Made by a program: the position numbers and the translations under genes. Below are positions 9,045 through 18,731 of a stretch of DNA of 33,815 bases, one piece after another. The DNA lies in NCBI GenBank assembly GCA_030832645.1, contig JAURIR010000016.1, forward strand, positions 1-33,815, given 5' to 3'. Each line of letters opens with the position of its first letter. Position 1 is the first letter of the stretch. The notes beneath the pieces were generated by a model. It had not been told where the DNA came from. It searched no databases and worked only from the letters and a program-made list of their open reading frames with translations. This DNA comes from Chitinophagales bacterium. Lineage in GTDB: Bacteria; Bacteroidota; Bacteroidia; Chitinophagales; Chitinophagaceae.

Positions 9045-9800
9045 ATGAAAAAGAAAGTATTGATCACAGGTGCAAGTTCAGGATTTGGAAAAGCAATGGC
9101 AGAGCGCTTTGCAAAAGAAGGTTGGAATCTCGTTATTACCGGTAGAAGAAAAGACCGTTTAGAAAAAATTGCTGCTACACTTACCGATTTGTATGGTACA
9201 GAAGTTCATATCAAATTATTTGATGTGCAAGATCGAAAACAAGTATTTGCTGCTTTGGAAAACGATGCTGCTATTGAGAACTTAGATATATTAGTAAACA
9301 ATGCAGGATTGGCCTTAGGGAGGGATTATTTTGATGAGGCAAATTTGGATGATTGGGAAACCATGATTGATACAAATCTGAAGGGATTACTGTACGTTTC
9401 CAAAGCTGTTTTGCCTTCATTTATAAAAAGTGGAAAAGGGCATATCATCAACATTGGTTCAACTGCTGGCAAAGAAGTTTATGAGAAGGGAAATGTGTAT
9501 TGTGCTACCAAAACTTCGGTAGAAGCTATAAGTCAGGCGATGCGAATTGATATGTTGCGACATAAAATAAAGGTTACTGCTATTCATCCGGGTGCTGCAG
9601 AAACAGAATTCTCCATTGTACGATTCAAGGGCGACGAAGCAACAGCTAAAACTGTTTATGATGGCTACCAGCCTTTGAAAGCAGAAGATGTTGCAGATAC
9701 CACTTATTATTGTGCTACGCTGCCAGAACATGTTTGTATCAATAGTTTGGTAATGACTTGTACCTCTCAGGCCAATTCCTTTTATTTATTGCGCCAGTGA
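9045..9800 (+). CDS. Short-chain dehydrogenase/reductase (YdfG-like)
   Basis: A 251-residue classical SDR. It has the NADP-binding TGASSGFGKAMAERF at the N-terminus followed by the basic GRRKDR, which favours NADP(H). NNAG (ILVNNAGLALG), the catalytic Ser region (INIGSTAGKEVY) and YCATK (catalytic Tyr-x-x-x-Lys) are all present. The sequence pattern is closest to YdfG-type 3-hydroxy acid / serine dehydrogenases, but the substrate cannot be read from sequence. It starts 3 nt after the Lnb-like gene. Its 3' end overlaps the convergent sprA 3' end by 15 nt (9786-9800), leaving no room for a terminator between them. Confidence 0.92.
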   Translation: MKKKVLITGASSGFGKAMAERFAKEGWNLVITGRRKDRLEKIAATLTDLYGTEVHIKLFDVQDRKQVFAALENDAAIENLDILVNNAGLALGRDYFDEANLDDWETMIDTNLKGLLYVSKAVLPSFIKSGKGHIINIGSTAGKEVYEKGNVYCATKTSVEAISQAMRIDMLRHKIKVTAIHPGAAETEFSIVRFKGDEATAKTVYDGYQPLKAEDVADTTYYCATLPEHVCINSLVMTCTSQANSFYLLRQ

Positions 9801-12800
9801 TATCCTGATTTGTAAACCACCCCTGGTGTTTACTGATGGTGCTGAGTTCGATATATAGGGGCTCACTCTTCTCTGGTCAAAATAGAGTTGAATATTGATG
9901 CGATTGCTCAATACATAATCCACTGTTGGTCGAATACTGATTACTTTTTGTCCACCTGTTGCAAAAGCATTTTTCTGATCCAATCTGGAATTTGAATTGA
10001 TATCATCTCGGATGCTGAAATCGAGTGCAAACGTAATATCGTTTCCTGCAGGTGTTGATTGTCCGGGTGCTGGTTCTTTTTTGCTTGCGTTTAAATTGAA
10101 TGGCAGGTTTACTCCTCTTTTTCTCCAACGCATCCCAAAAGTAATTTCAGTTGAATGAACTTCACTCAATTGAAAATCTGCTAAACTAAGGCTGAGCTGA
10201 CGCGATTTTTTATATTCAAATCTTCCTGAAAGTTGACTGACAGTTGTGAAATCTATACCAATCAATGGGGCAAATTGTTCCGAGATCAATAGATTTGGAA
10301 CCAAAAAATAGGGAATGAAATTTCCTGTAAGTGTATCTACAAATGATGGAAAACCATACAGCAAAGTATCCTGAAACAACAGCGCAGAGTTGAAGCTGTT
10401 CATACTCAGCGTTGAATTATATCCATGCGATACAGTGAAATTGCTCAGCACATTTTCAATGCCAGGAATTTTACTCAAGCCATTGTACGTGACTCTCCAA
10501 TTGGGCTTGGGCATGTATCCCTTGAAAGGATTTGTTTTTACAGTGCCTGTTTCACCGGTATTCAACAACCCAATAGTGTTCGCGTCTTTCTTGGTATAAG
10601 CTGCAATGAACGAAGGAACCAAAACGTCTTGCGCATACCTGCCATATCCTTTGTAATAACCATCTGCACCTTGTGTTTTGCTGTAGGGGTTTCTTTCTCC
10701 TAGCCGCTTCGAAAGTGTCAATCGATTTTCTTCAAAGGTTTTGAACGTTTGACTTATGGAGTTCGGATCAAATTTCCCAAACAAGGTTTGGAAGGAGATA
10801 TAGCTTACACTAAAGCCTCCACCCGAATAAGGATTTAGTGCAGAAAATTGTCCTGTATTCGCAGTGTCTTTGAAAAGGGTAGAGAAATTTTTGTTCAAGG
10901 TTCTATCGAGATTAACATCAATCATAAAATCTTTGAACGGCTCTAATTGGGCAGTAAGGTTTAATTTTTGATCATAGTTCTGCAAAAACAAATTATTCAA
11001 TAGCGGGTCGCTGGTAATCAATCCTTTTTTTGCAATGGATTGCAACCATGCTTGGTTGGGTTGTTTACCTGTAATGAAATCAATACCAGGTGACAAACTC
11101 TTCCAGTTTTGTCCGAATGCTTGTGTACTGTCTTTATATCCTGGTAAAAATGTCGTTCCTCCTTCGTTGTAAGAAGCCCCTACACGTTTCAATGCAGTGA
11201 TGATTCTTAAAATTGTTTTTTCTGCTCCAGACAGAACAATTTCTTTTTTCTCTTTTGGTTCTTTCTCTGCTTTTACTTTGTCCTCAATGATGTTGCCGTC
11301 CTTATCTTTCTTTATTTTTTTCTTTTTGCTAGTTGATTTCTGCTTGGGTTGAGGTGCTGTGGCAGCCCCGCTTCCATCAATCGCTCTTAAAAATCTTACT
11401 TTGGTGTAGAGCTGTGTAAAATTCAGTTCGGCGGTTGCTCCTGCCTGGTTGCTGTTTTGAATGGTATTTCCTAAGTTAACTGCAAGTCTCGAGGCTCCCA
11501 CCCAGTTGTAGGTTGTTCGATAAGCAAGATTCAAGGAGGTCCAATCCAACAATGGAAAAGATGCAAGAGGTACATTGTACGTTAAATCTGCGTTGTGTGA
11601 ATAGAGTGTATTTCTTCCTCCCTTGAGAAAATTCCTGAGTAAAGAATCCTGTTTCGCCTTGGTATCGATTCTGCCAAATGGCTCATCCACTCTGGAATTA
11701 TTGGTAGCACGAAAATCAAAATTTAAGGACTTCGACAAATCCCATCTCAAATTATAATTGCGGTCTACCACAAAATACTTGTCGTATGTTTCGGGGATTT
11801 TATATTTTCCTCCACCAACGTTTCGTGGACGAAAGGCGCCAAATTGTCGTCTTGTATCCATCCGAAATCCAATCAGCGATGGCATAAGATTGAAGTTTAC
11901 GTTCTTGATAAAATCGACCCATTTGCTTTGGATTGGAATGATTTTCTTGAACGGCTCAATATATTTTGGTTGTTTACTGTAATTATATCCTACGCCTCCC
12001 TGTGTTTTTGCTACTTCGTTGTTTTCGGTAAGTGGATTGTGCTGTTTGGTTTGGGTAAGCGAGTAGCTGAAATCAAAATTTGATAAACTCCACAACTGAA
12101 TTTTTTTATCTTGACGTTGTGCAAAACGAACATTTGTAAAGTTGATGGTTTTGATTCCAGTATAATCCACTGCATCCGCATTGATCGAATCTCTTTTATT
12201 TCTGTACAAGGAAAATTTATCTTTCAGCAATATATCGCGGTCGTAGGGGTCATATTGCGGAGCACTGGCCATTTCAGAGAGATTCAAAAAGAAAGGAATC
12301 TCCAAGCCAAATTCTTTGGGCAATAATTTTCCTAACTGAAGATTTGCTGAAAGATCGTATTGTTTCAAGTCGTTTCTGTAACGTTCGTTAACTCTTTGTT
12401 CCAATTGTCCAAATCCAACGGTATGCATATTGGCCGAAACAGATACGGAACCTAAATCCGCCAATTGAATATTCATCTGTCCTACTGCCGCCCATGCACT
12501 GTTTTCGTTGATACCCGATAACCTTAACTCATTGATCCATACTTCTGCACTCAGGGGTCTTCCTCCGGAAATATCTTTTGGATTTTCTACACCTGCGAGT
12601 ATCCCTTTGATTTCTGCAAGATTAGGATTACCAAATATGGAGAATATTTTTCCGTTGATTCTCTTACGGTAAATCGCAGTGGGGTTATTTGTTTTTAAGT
12701 TTCGTTCGTTTTTTAATTCAATCAATGTCTGTAAATCAAAATTGAGTTCGTTCTCACTTGGCCAGATCAATTTTTCATCGGACGTTCCAAACGAAGTTAT

Positions 12801-15800
12801 TTTCAGTGGATACTTTATCTCGTAATAATGGTTGATATAATCTGTACCCAATCTAACCACTGCATAAATTTCTCCATCATTGACTTTTGCATATTGTTTC
12901 AAACTCTCTGCATGATAGAACATGGAGATGGATTTGTATTGTCGCAGGTCATGATTAAATCCTTTAAAGACTGCTCTATTTTTTCCGTCCTCCAAATTCA
13001 GCACTGTCATACTCAATGCCTGTTCGTTCTGCAATATGTTTATGCCGCCGTTACTCAAGGTTTGCACTCTTTCAATACCTGGCGGCGTTCTGTAGGGTAT
13101 AGGATCTCTTTTATCGTTCTCTTCAATGTTTACAGCTGTCACATTAAAAAAGGTATTGTCTCCACTTTTACTGAGAGGAATATAGGTTCCTGCAGTATCC
13201 AGCTCGTAAGCAAAACTTCTCCAGTTGTTTCTTACCAATTCTAATTTTGCAAATCTCAATACAGCAGAGTCGGCAAAATCTGTCAAGAACATTCTGATGA
13301 ATCGGATCGATTTGAAATCAGGAATTTCTCCCACTTTACTCGTGTATGCATTTATTGGAACTCGGAACTGATACCAGATTTGATCTTGCTTTGTTCCATC
13401 GGAAAGATTTACGTTCACTACCTTTTTATCTGCAATAAAATTTTTACCTACTTGCATAATCGGGTCGCCCGATGGCTTCAACTCAATTCGATATTGAAAA
13501 TATTCTTCCGCCTCGTTCAAGGTGTTATCCCTGTTCAAATCTTCACCGTCTGGGTATAATGTAAAAGCCGATGCAAAGGCATCTCCAGCTTTTGCAATAG
13601 GAGAATTTCCTTGTGGGTTATTGAAATTTTTATAGCGTTTTAGAATTCCAGCATTTTCTTTGTCGTAATCTGCATCTCTGTAATATTTAAAATTATCAGA
13701 GGAAGGATCTGCACTGGCTTCTTTGTAAGCATTGTTTGCTACACCTAATCTGCCTGCCAAATCGTTCAAATAATCTTTTCTTTTTGCAACTTCTGCCGAA
13801 TCCGTCAATCCATCCAGTCCAACATCTTGGTAAGGACGATCGGTAGGTTCATTGCTGAAACCGGTTGTGATCTGTGTTGGATTCAATGGAACTTTGCCCC
13901 AATTCGAAGTGGCCACGCTTGAAGGGATGGTAGGCGTAGGCAATCCGTTTTCATAAAATCTTCTGGAATCTTTCAAAATGTCTTCTGAGATATTTCCCAG
14001 ATTGATATACATGGAACCTCCTGCTGGATTGGTGTTTTTTATAAACGGATCCAGCACCCAGAAATCAATAAATTCAATATTAGCAGTTTCGAAATCAGTT
14101 TGATCGATGTTCCGCATGATGCCTCCCCAACGTTTGTTCGGATTTTTCAGCAATCCATTGGATTCAATATTGGTGGCATCATAATTGTACGGGCCTCTTT
14201 CCTTTGGATAATACGCCATGTCGAATGTTACCAACTGACTTTGTCCGAAGTCGGGTGTTCTTCTTGGAAATATTTCCTGTTGTCCAACACTTCTCACTCT
14301 CGGATCGGAAAGTTGTTCGATATCGTTTTTAAGCGGGTTGTTTAAATTTCTTTTCTCTTGCAGTACAGGTTCGATATTGTACCAGGCAAGTTTTGCTCTG
14401 TTCTTTCCGTAATTAATGTCGTCGAATGCAGTCGCTTCCGGAAACATGGTGTTTCCATTTCTGTCTTTTGATCCTGCCGGGGTAGAGGCCAGTGTCCAGC
14501 TGATGATAGGGAAGCGCAAATCTATGCTTGATTTCGTTCCTTCAAAATCATCCAGGTATACCAATCCAGCTCCTCCCTTTCCAATTTGAGGTGCATGGCC
14601 TGGTTTCAATTGTGCCACTTCCGCCGATGCATTGATGCTCGATGTTCCAGTGGCTTCATAAAAAGGAAGTTTACTCAACCACTTACTCAATCGGGGCACT
14701 TCACTATTGTACGACATGTCAAGACCTGCCATGCTGTTTTTTATCGGATCAGATCCGTATTCCATTTTGGTAAAAAACGGACGCTCACCCAATCGTACCA
14801 TGTTTCCTCCCACTGAGAATTTATCGCTGAAGAGATAGTCCCATCTTAAACCGGTGTACGTTCTTTGTTGAACTCCAAATGTGGCATTGTTTTCAAACTG
14901 AACATTGACGGGCACTCCCGATTGTTTGATTGAGCTGTTGATGATACGCAGTGTACCCGATAAATAGTCAATTGTGTAATCAACGTTCTCGGTCAACTTC
15001 TGTCCACCTGCTGTAACCGTTACCGAACCCTGTGGAATATTAAAGGCATTCAAAGAAATTTCTCCTGATGATCCTCCAGATGATTTGGAACTTCCCTTCA
15101 TAATAAACCTGTTCAGGTTGGCATAGGTTTGTGCAATTGCCTTGATGGTATCGTAAAGTGGATAGAACAAATATTTATCGCGCAACTTCTGATCTGTAAA
15201 TGCAAAATCTAAATCGTGTCCGAACGGTTCAAGCACTGGAAACATCACACGGCTTTGAAAGGAGTTGATGGTGAAGCCTTCTACATAGTCGAATACACCA
15301 TCGGGTTGCGGATCGTTTTGATTGTTCAGTCGATCCAGGTTCAATAAAGTAATCAATGGTACACCTGCTTGATCACCTTCAGTGATATATCTTTTTTCAC
15401 CACCACCCGGCTCTTGGTATAATACGTTGAATTGGAAATCTTGGCGTTCCAGTTGTCCAGATCCTACTGCATACACATTCTTCATCATTAAATCCCACAT
15501 GGGTAGAGAAGTTCTCTGCGAGGTAGCCTTTAATAATTTTAGGAAAAGAATTTTTGAAACACCACTTGTAGAATCAACAGGAACATCTTGTGCAAATTCA
15601 CCCACCTGAAATACTTTTCCATTTACCGTGTATTGATAGGCAACACCCAACACTTCATCGGGCTGCAATGTTACATTAAGGGATATGAAACCGAGTTGTC
15701 TGTTGAAATAATATTGCGATGAGTCTAATTTTCTTGCATAGGTTTTTTCGAAGTCTCTGATGGGTTGTAAGCCGATGGAATTCATAAAATTCACTACCTG

Positions 15801-17021
15801 CGCTGGATTGCGGCTGTTTGGACTGCTAGTGATTTTACTGTACAGATCGTTTGATTGGTTCGAAGGATACACCGAACCAGGACGTGGGTTGATTACAGGA
15901 GGTTGTTGGTAGGGTTTGTCCTCCGCGAGGTCCATCAAACCAACCACATCCCTTGCATTGGTGGTGGTACCATATCGGTTGGTAACCCATACCTCTAATC
16001 GCAATAGTTGTACTTGAGAATTTACAATGGGTAAATTTTTCATTCCCTTATTGAATTCTCTTCTAAAATGTTGTGCCAATAAGAAGTGTCTGTTCTCTTC
16101 GTATTCGTCTGCTTTGATCTCAAATGGCATCGAAGTAGATCCGCCCTTGAATGCACTGGATTGACGTTGTGAACGTTGACTGGCAAATACGGTTGTAAGC
16201 CAAAGTTTTCCAAATTGCATTTGTGCTTTGATACCAAACAATTGTTGCGCGCCCGGAATCAAACTTCCTTTGGTGGCAAATGAAGTGTTTCCCACTTCTA
16301 CTTTTTTAAATACATCCTCTGCGCCACCTGTATAATCCAGTTTGAGCTTGTTTTCAAAATCAAATGTGGAGAGGGTGTTGTAGCTGATGGGAAATTTCAT
16401 TTTGTCTCCAATGTTTCCCAGTACATTCAAATTAGCAGCCATGTCAAAATCCAACCCTCCGTTTTTTCTTGCTCTTTCCGGTAATGTCGGATTCTTGATA
16501 TTTTGGCCTTGATACCCAGTGGTGATGTTCACCTCACCTTGTGGACGAATATCTACCACACCCGTGCCGAAGAGGCGGTTGAACAATTCCTCTCCCATGC
16601 TCAATCTCGGCTTCACCAATTTTCGATTCAATAGACTGATGGTATTCGATCTTTTCTGAAAATAATCTTGTTCTGCTTTTCTGGATTGTAATCTCAGGTA
16701 TTCATCGAATGTTAGTGTGGTGGGCTTTCTGAAATACCGGTTGCCTATTTTTTCAACGATATAATATTCTTTGGTTTTGTAGTCGTATACAAAAGAGTCT
16801 TTGAGATTGGAGGGATCTTTTAAATCGAAGGGATTTTTACGGGGTGTAGAAATTTTATCGCTTCTTCTGTCATTGATTGGATAGAGCAATGAGTCGTTGA
16901 AAGGCACCGTATCTCTGGAGACAGTAGCTTGTTGATAGGGAATAGAAGTTTCTGCGCGTCCAAAAGAGACACACAGAACAAGGGTAGTCAGTAGTGTTAT
17001 CCTATGCGATAACCGTTTCAA
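9786..17021 (-). CDS. sprA: Cell-surface protein SprA, type IX secretion outer-membrane translocon
   Basis: SprA (Sov in Porphyromonas) is the giant outer-membrane barrel through which T9SS cargo leaves the cell; in gliding Bacteroidota it is also needed for motility. The 2411-residue length matches the family (about 2,400). The signal peptide is MKRLSHRITLLTTLVLCVSFGRA. The rest is very long, Asn-, Tyr- and Phe-rich and strand-like, ending in GGLQIRISLAQ. Residues ~1893-1927 form a lysine/glutamate-rich low-complexity stretch, likely a loop. No ATG lies near the N-terminus. The start appears to be TTG at 17021-17019, preceded by AGAAGGAAATA, an unusual Shine-Dalgarno for this genome. ruvA lies 34 nt upstream; ruvA-sprA adjacency is a known Bacteroidota arrangement. 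Secreted cargo with T9SS C-terminal domains is not seen in this window. Confidence 0.97.
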   Translation of the reverse strand: MKRLSHRITLLTTLVLCVSFGRAETSIPYQQATVSRDTVPFNDSLLYPINDRRSDKISTPRKNPFDLKDPSNLKDSFVYDYKTKEYYIVEKIGNRYFRKPTTLTFDEYLRLQSRKAEQDYFQKRSNTISLLNRKLVKPRLSMGEELFNRLFGTGVVDIRPQGEVNITTGYQGQNIKNPTLPERARKNGGLDFDMAANLNVLGNIGDKMKFPISYNTLSTFDFENKLKLDYTGGAEDVFKKVEVGNTSFATKGSLIPGAQQLFGIKAQMQFGKLWLTTVFASQRSQRQSSAFKGGSTSMPFEIKADEYEENRHFLLAQHFRREFNKGMKNLPIVNSQVQLLRLEVWVTNRYGTTTNARDVVGLMDLAEDKPYQQPPVINPRPGSVYPSNQSNDLYSKITSSPNSRNPAQVVNFMNSIGLQPIRDFEKTYARKLDSSQYYFNRQLGFISLNVTLQPDEVLGVAYQYTVNGKVFQVGEFAQDVPVDSTSGVSKILFLKLLKATSQRTSLPMWDLMMKNVYAVGSGQLERQDFQFNVLYQEPGGGEKRYITEGDQAGVPLITLLNLDRLNNQNDPQPDGVFDYVEGFTINSFQSRVMFPVLEPFGHDLDFAFTDQKLRDKYLFYPLYDTIKAIAQTYANLNRFIMKGSSKSSGGSSGEISLNAFNIPQGSVTVTAGGQKLTENVDYTIDYLSGTLRIINSSIKQSGVPVNVQFENNATFGVQQRTYTGLRWDYLFSDKFSVGGNMVRLGERPFFTKMEYGSDPIKNSMAGLDMSYNSEVPRLSKWLSKLPFYEATGTSSINASAEVAQLKPGHAPQIGKGGAGLVYLDDFEGTKSSIDLRFPIISWTLASTPAGSKDRNGNTMFPEATAFDDINYGKNRAKLAWYNIEPVLQEKRNLNNPLKNDIEQLSDPRVRSVGQQEIFPRRTPDFGQSQLVTFDMAYYPKERGPYNYDATNIESNGLLKNPNKRWGGIMRNIDQTDFETANIEFIDFWVLDPFIKNTNPAGGSMYINLGNISEDILKDSRRFYENGLPTPTIPSSVATSNWGKVPLNPTQITTGFSNEPTDRPYQDVGLDGLTDSAEVAKRKDYLNDLAGRLGVANNAYKEASADPSSDNFKYYRDADYDKENAGILKRYKNFNNPQGNSPIAKAGDAFASAFTLYPDGEDLNRDNTLNEAEEYFQYRIELKPSGDPIMQVGKNFIADKKVVNVNLSDGTKQDQIWYQFRVPINAYTSKVGEIPDFKSIRFIRMFLTDFADSAVLRFAKLELVRNNWRSFAYELDTAGTYIPLSKSGDNTFFNVTAVNIEENDKRDPIPYRTPPGIERVQTLSNGGINILQNEQALSMTVLNLEDGKNRAVFKGFNHDLRQYKSISMFYHAESLKQYAKVNDGEIYAVVRLGTDYINHYYEIKYPLKITSFGTSDEKLIWPSENELNFDLQTLIELKNERNLKTNNPTAIYRKRINGKIFSIFGNPNLAEIKGILAGVENPKDISGGRPLSAEVWINELRLSGINENSAWAAVGQMNIQLADLGSVSVSANMHTVGFGQLEQRVNERYRNDLKQYDLSANLQLGKLLPKEFGLEIPFFLNLSEMASAPQYDPYDRDILLKDKFSLYRNKRDSINADAVDYTGIKTINFTNVRFAQRQDKKIQLWSLSNFDFSYSLTQTKQHNPLTENNEVAKTQGGVGYNYSKQPKYIEPFKKIIPIQSKWVDFIKNVNFNLMPSLIGFRMDTRRQFGAFRPRNVGGGKYKIPETYDKYFVVDRNYNLRWDLSKSLNFDFRATNNSRVDEPFGRIDTKAKQDSLLRNFLKGGRNTLYSHNADLTYNVPLASFPLLDWTSLNLAYRTTYNWVGASRLAVNLGNTIQNSNQAGATAELNFTQLYTKVRFLRAIDGSGAATAPQPKQKSTSKKKKIKKDKDGNIIEDKVKAEKEPKEKKEIVLSGAEKTILRIITALKRVGASYNEGGTTFLPGYKDSTQAFGQNWKSLSPGIDFITGKQPNQAWLQSIAKKGLITSDPLLNNLFLQNYDQKLNLTAQLEPFKDFMIDVNLDRTLNKNFSTLFKDTANTGQFSALNPYSGGGFSVSYISFQTLFGKFDPNSISQTFKTFEENRLTLSKRLGERNPYSKTQGADGYYKGYGRYAQDVLVPSFIAAYTKKDANTIGLLNTGETGTVKTNPFKGYMPKPNWRVTYNGLSKIPGIENVLSNFTVSHGYNSTLSMNSFNSALLFQDTLLYGFPSFVDTLTGNFIPYFLVPNLLISEQFAPLIGIDFTTVSQLSGRFEYKKSRQLSLSLADFQLSEVHSTEITFGMRWRKRGVNLPFNLNASKKEPAPGQSTPAGNDITFALDFSIRDDINSNSRLDQKNAFATGGQKVISIRPTVDYVLSNRINIQLYFDQRRVSPYISNSAPSVNTRGGLQIRISLAQ

Positions 17022-17034
17022 TATTTCCTTCTGA
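17022..17034 (-). promoter_or_regulatory. Shine-Dalgarno-like ribosome binding site for sprA (TTG start)
   Basis: On the minus strand the bases just before the sprA TTG read CAGAAGGAAATA. AAGGA lies 4 nt from the start codon. Genes here otherwise lack such a site, so it supports the TTG as a genuine start that needs help from base pairing. Confidence 0.5.
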
Positions 17035-17055
17035 TTTGGTTGGGTAGAGTTCTAA

Positions 17056-17637
17056 TCAAATGAGTTGAAGGGATTTTTTGATGAGTGATTCGAGGGTATC
17101 TTCAGTGGAATTGAATGTCGATTTTTTTATCGCAGATTCGGCGGCATTTCTTGGAATGCCGAGTGCAACAAGGGCTTGCAGTGCTTCCTCTTCTATACTA
17201 TGATGTGCAAATCCGATCTGTGTTGTGGCAGCACCCGACTTTACCATCTTGTCTCTTAATTCCAAAATAATTCGCTCAGCAGATTTTCTGCCAATGCCTT
17301 TTATTTTTTCCAGCGCTACGGTATTTCCTGAAGCAATGGCATTGCTCAATTCATTTGGTTGCATGGCGGAGAGCATCATTCTGGCAGTTGATGCACCCAC
17401 TCCATTTACATTGATCAGTTGTTGAAAAAGAATTTTTTCAGTGACTTCCGAAAATCCAAAGAGGGTATGACTGTCTTCTTTGATTTGCAGTATTGTCAAT
17501 AAAGTCCCCTTCTGTAAATCTTGAATTTTCGTGTAGGTATTCAGGCTTATTTGTACCTCATAGCCCACTCCTTGCACGTCCATTTGAACGTACGAAGGTG
17601 TTTTTATTGTATATGTACCTGTTAAGCTGGCGATCAT
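17056..17637 (-). CDS. ruvA: Holliday junction branch migration protein RuvA
   Basis: RuvA binds four-way junctions and recruits RuvB for branch migration. From the ATG at 17637 it has 193 residues, the usual length. An upstream in-frame start at 17847 would add 70 residues lying antisense to fabH and is rejected. The N-terminus MIASLTGTYTIK and GVGYEVQISLNTY form the OB-fold domain I. Helix-hairpin-helix motifs of domain II are INVNGVGASTARMML and IKGIGRKSAERIILELRDK. The C-terminal domain III (EEALQALVALGIPRNAAESAIKK) contacts RuvB. ruvB and ruvC are not in the window; the RuvX-type resolvase gene at 26669-27085 is unlinked. sprA follows downstream. Confidence 0.97.
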   Translation of the reverse strand: MIASLTGTYTIKTPSYVQMDVQGVGYEVQISLNTYTKIQDLQKGTLLTILQIKEDSHTLFGFSEVTEKILFQQLINVNGVGASTARMMLSAMQPNELSNAIASGNTVALEKIKGIGRKSAERIILELRDKMVKSGAATTQIGFAHHSIEEEALQALVALGIPRNAAESAIKKSTFNSTEDTLESLIKKSLQLI

Positions 17638-17656
17638 GAGGTTTGAATATGCCGAA

Positions 17657-17664
17657 CGAAGATA
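17657..17664 (-). promoter_or_regulatory. Possible -7 box (TATCTTCG) for ruvA
   Basis: On the minus strand TATCTTCG lies 19 nt before the ruvA ATG. It differs from TAnnTTTG by one base, and no well-spaced TTTG is found upstream, so the call is tentative. Confidence 0.35.
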
Positions 17665-17684
17665 AGAACACCCGTCAAAATAGT

Positions 17685-17692
17685 TACATTTG
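17685..17692 (+). promoter_or_regulatory. -7 box (TACATTTG) for fabH
   Basis: A perfect TAnnTTTG ends 17 nt before the fabH ATG, in the divergent ruvA-fabH gap. No TTTG is found at the expected -33 distance. It predicts a leader of roughly 10 nt. Confidence 0.55.
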
Positions 17693-17709
17693 TGGTCCAA
17701 TTGAATCAT

Positions 17710-18699
17710 ATGCAAAAAATCACTGCAGCGATCACTTCTGTTGGCGGTTACGTTCCTGAGGATCTTCTCACGAATGAAGATCTGGAAAAAATGGTGGATA
17801 CCAACGACGAGTGGATCAGAACTCGCACAGGAATTGTTGAAAGGCATATTTTAAAAGGAGAGGGTAAAGCGACTTCCGATTTGGTGGTTCCTGCCGTCAA
17901 AGACCTTTGTGCCAAAAGAGGGATCGACCCCGATGAAATTGATTGTTTGATTGTAGCAACCGTTACACCCGATATGTTGTTTCCCAATACAGCTAATGTG
18001 AGTTGTGATAAGCTGGGAATCAAGCATGCATGGGGTTTTGACATTCTCGCTGCATGCTCAGGATTTCTCTATGCCCTTACTACAGGTGCTGCATTGATCG
18101 AAAGCGGAAGGTACAAGAAGGTTGTAGTTGTAGGGGCTGATAAAATGAGTTCTATAACGGACTATACCGATCGTACCACCTGTATTTTATTTGGCGATGG
18201 AGCAGGTGCGGTTTTATTGGAACCCAATACAGAAGGATACGGTGTATTGGACAGCATTTTGAAAAGCGATGGTAGTGGTGGGAAATATTTACACATGAAA
18301 GGCGGTGGGTCGCTGAACCCTCCATCTGCTGAAACAGTTGCCAGAAAGGAGCATTTCATCTACCAAGACGGGCAACCTGTATTCAAATTCGCTGTCACTG
18401 GTATGGCCGATGTAAGTTATGAATTGATGGAGCGTAATCATCTTAAATCAGAAGATATTGCATGGTTGGTTCCTCACCAAGCCAATAAAAGAATCATTGA
18501 TGCTACAGCAAGGCGAATGGGATTGTCCGACGAAAAAGTCATGCTCAACATTCAACGTTACGGAAATACAACCGCAGCTACTATTCCTTTGTGTTTGTGG
18601 GATTTTCAATCCAAGTTGAAGAAAGGAGATAATATTGTTTTAGCTGCCTTTGGTGGTGGTTTCACTTGGGGCGCTACATGGGTGAAATGGTTCATGTAA
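17710..18699 (+). CDS. fabH: 3-oxoacyl-ACP synthase III (KAS III)
   Basis: FabH condenses an acyl-CoA primer with malonyl-ACP to start fatty-acid synthesis; in Bacteroidota it often sets branched-chain primer use. From the ATG at 17710 it has 329 residues, the normal size. A GTG at 17692 is in frame, but its first base is the last base of the -7 box. The catalytic triad is visible: Cys116 ([12 protein letters not shown]), His256 ([12 protein letters not shown]) and Asn286 ([13 protein letters not shown]). The N-terminus has the KAS III pattern [19 protein letters not shown] with WIRTRTGI. The trans-sulfuration enzyme starts 32 nt after the stop. No other fab gene is nearby, so this may be one of several FabH paralogs. 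Confidence 0.95.
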   Translation: MQKITAAITSVGGYVPEDLLTNEDLEKMVDTNDEWIRTRTGIVERHILKGEGKATSDLVVPAVKDLCAKRGIDPDEIDCLIVATVTPDMLFPNTANVSCDKLGIKHAWGFDILAACSGFLYALTTGAALIESGRYKKVVVVGADKMSSITDYTDRTTCILFGDGAGAVLLEPNTEGYGVLDSILKSDGSGGKYLHMKGGGSLNPPSAETVARKEHFIYQDGQPVFKFAVTGMADVSYELMERNHLKSEDIAWLVPHQANKRIIDATARRMGLSDEKVMLNIQRYGNTTAATIPLCLWDFQSKLKKGDNIVLAAFGGGFTWGATWVKWFM

Positions 18700-18731
18700 A
18701 AGAATCAATAGATTAGAAGACATCAGTAAGA

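Noticed and set aside
12828-13244. 138-codon open frame on the plus strand inside sprA
   Set aside because: It is antisense to a well-supported sprA region; the Cys/His/Phe-rich composition is that of a shadow frame and no motif is present.
17638-17847. 70-residue N-terminal extension of ruvA
   Set aside because: The extension lies antisense to the start of fabH and is unlike RuvA; the ATG at 17637 gives the exact family N-terminus.
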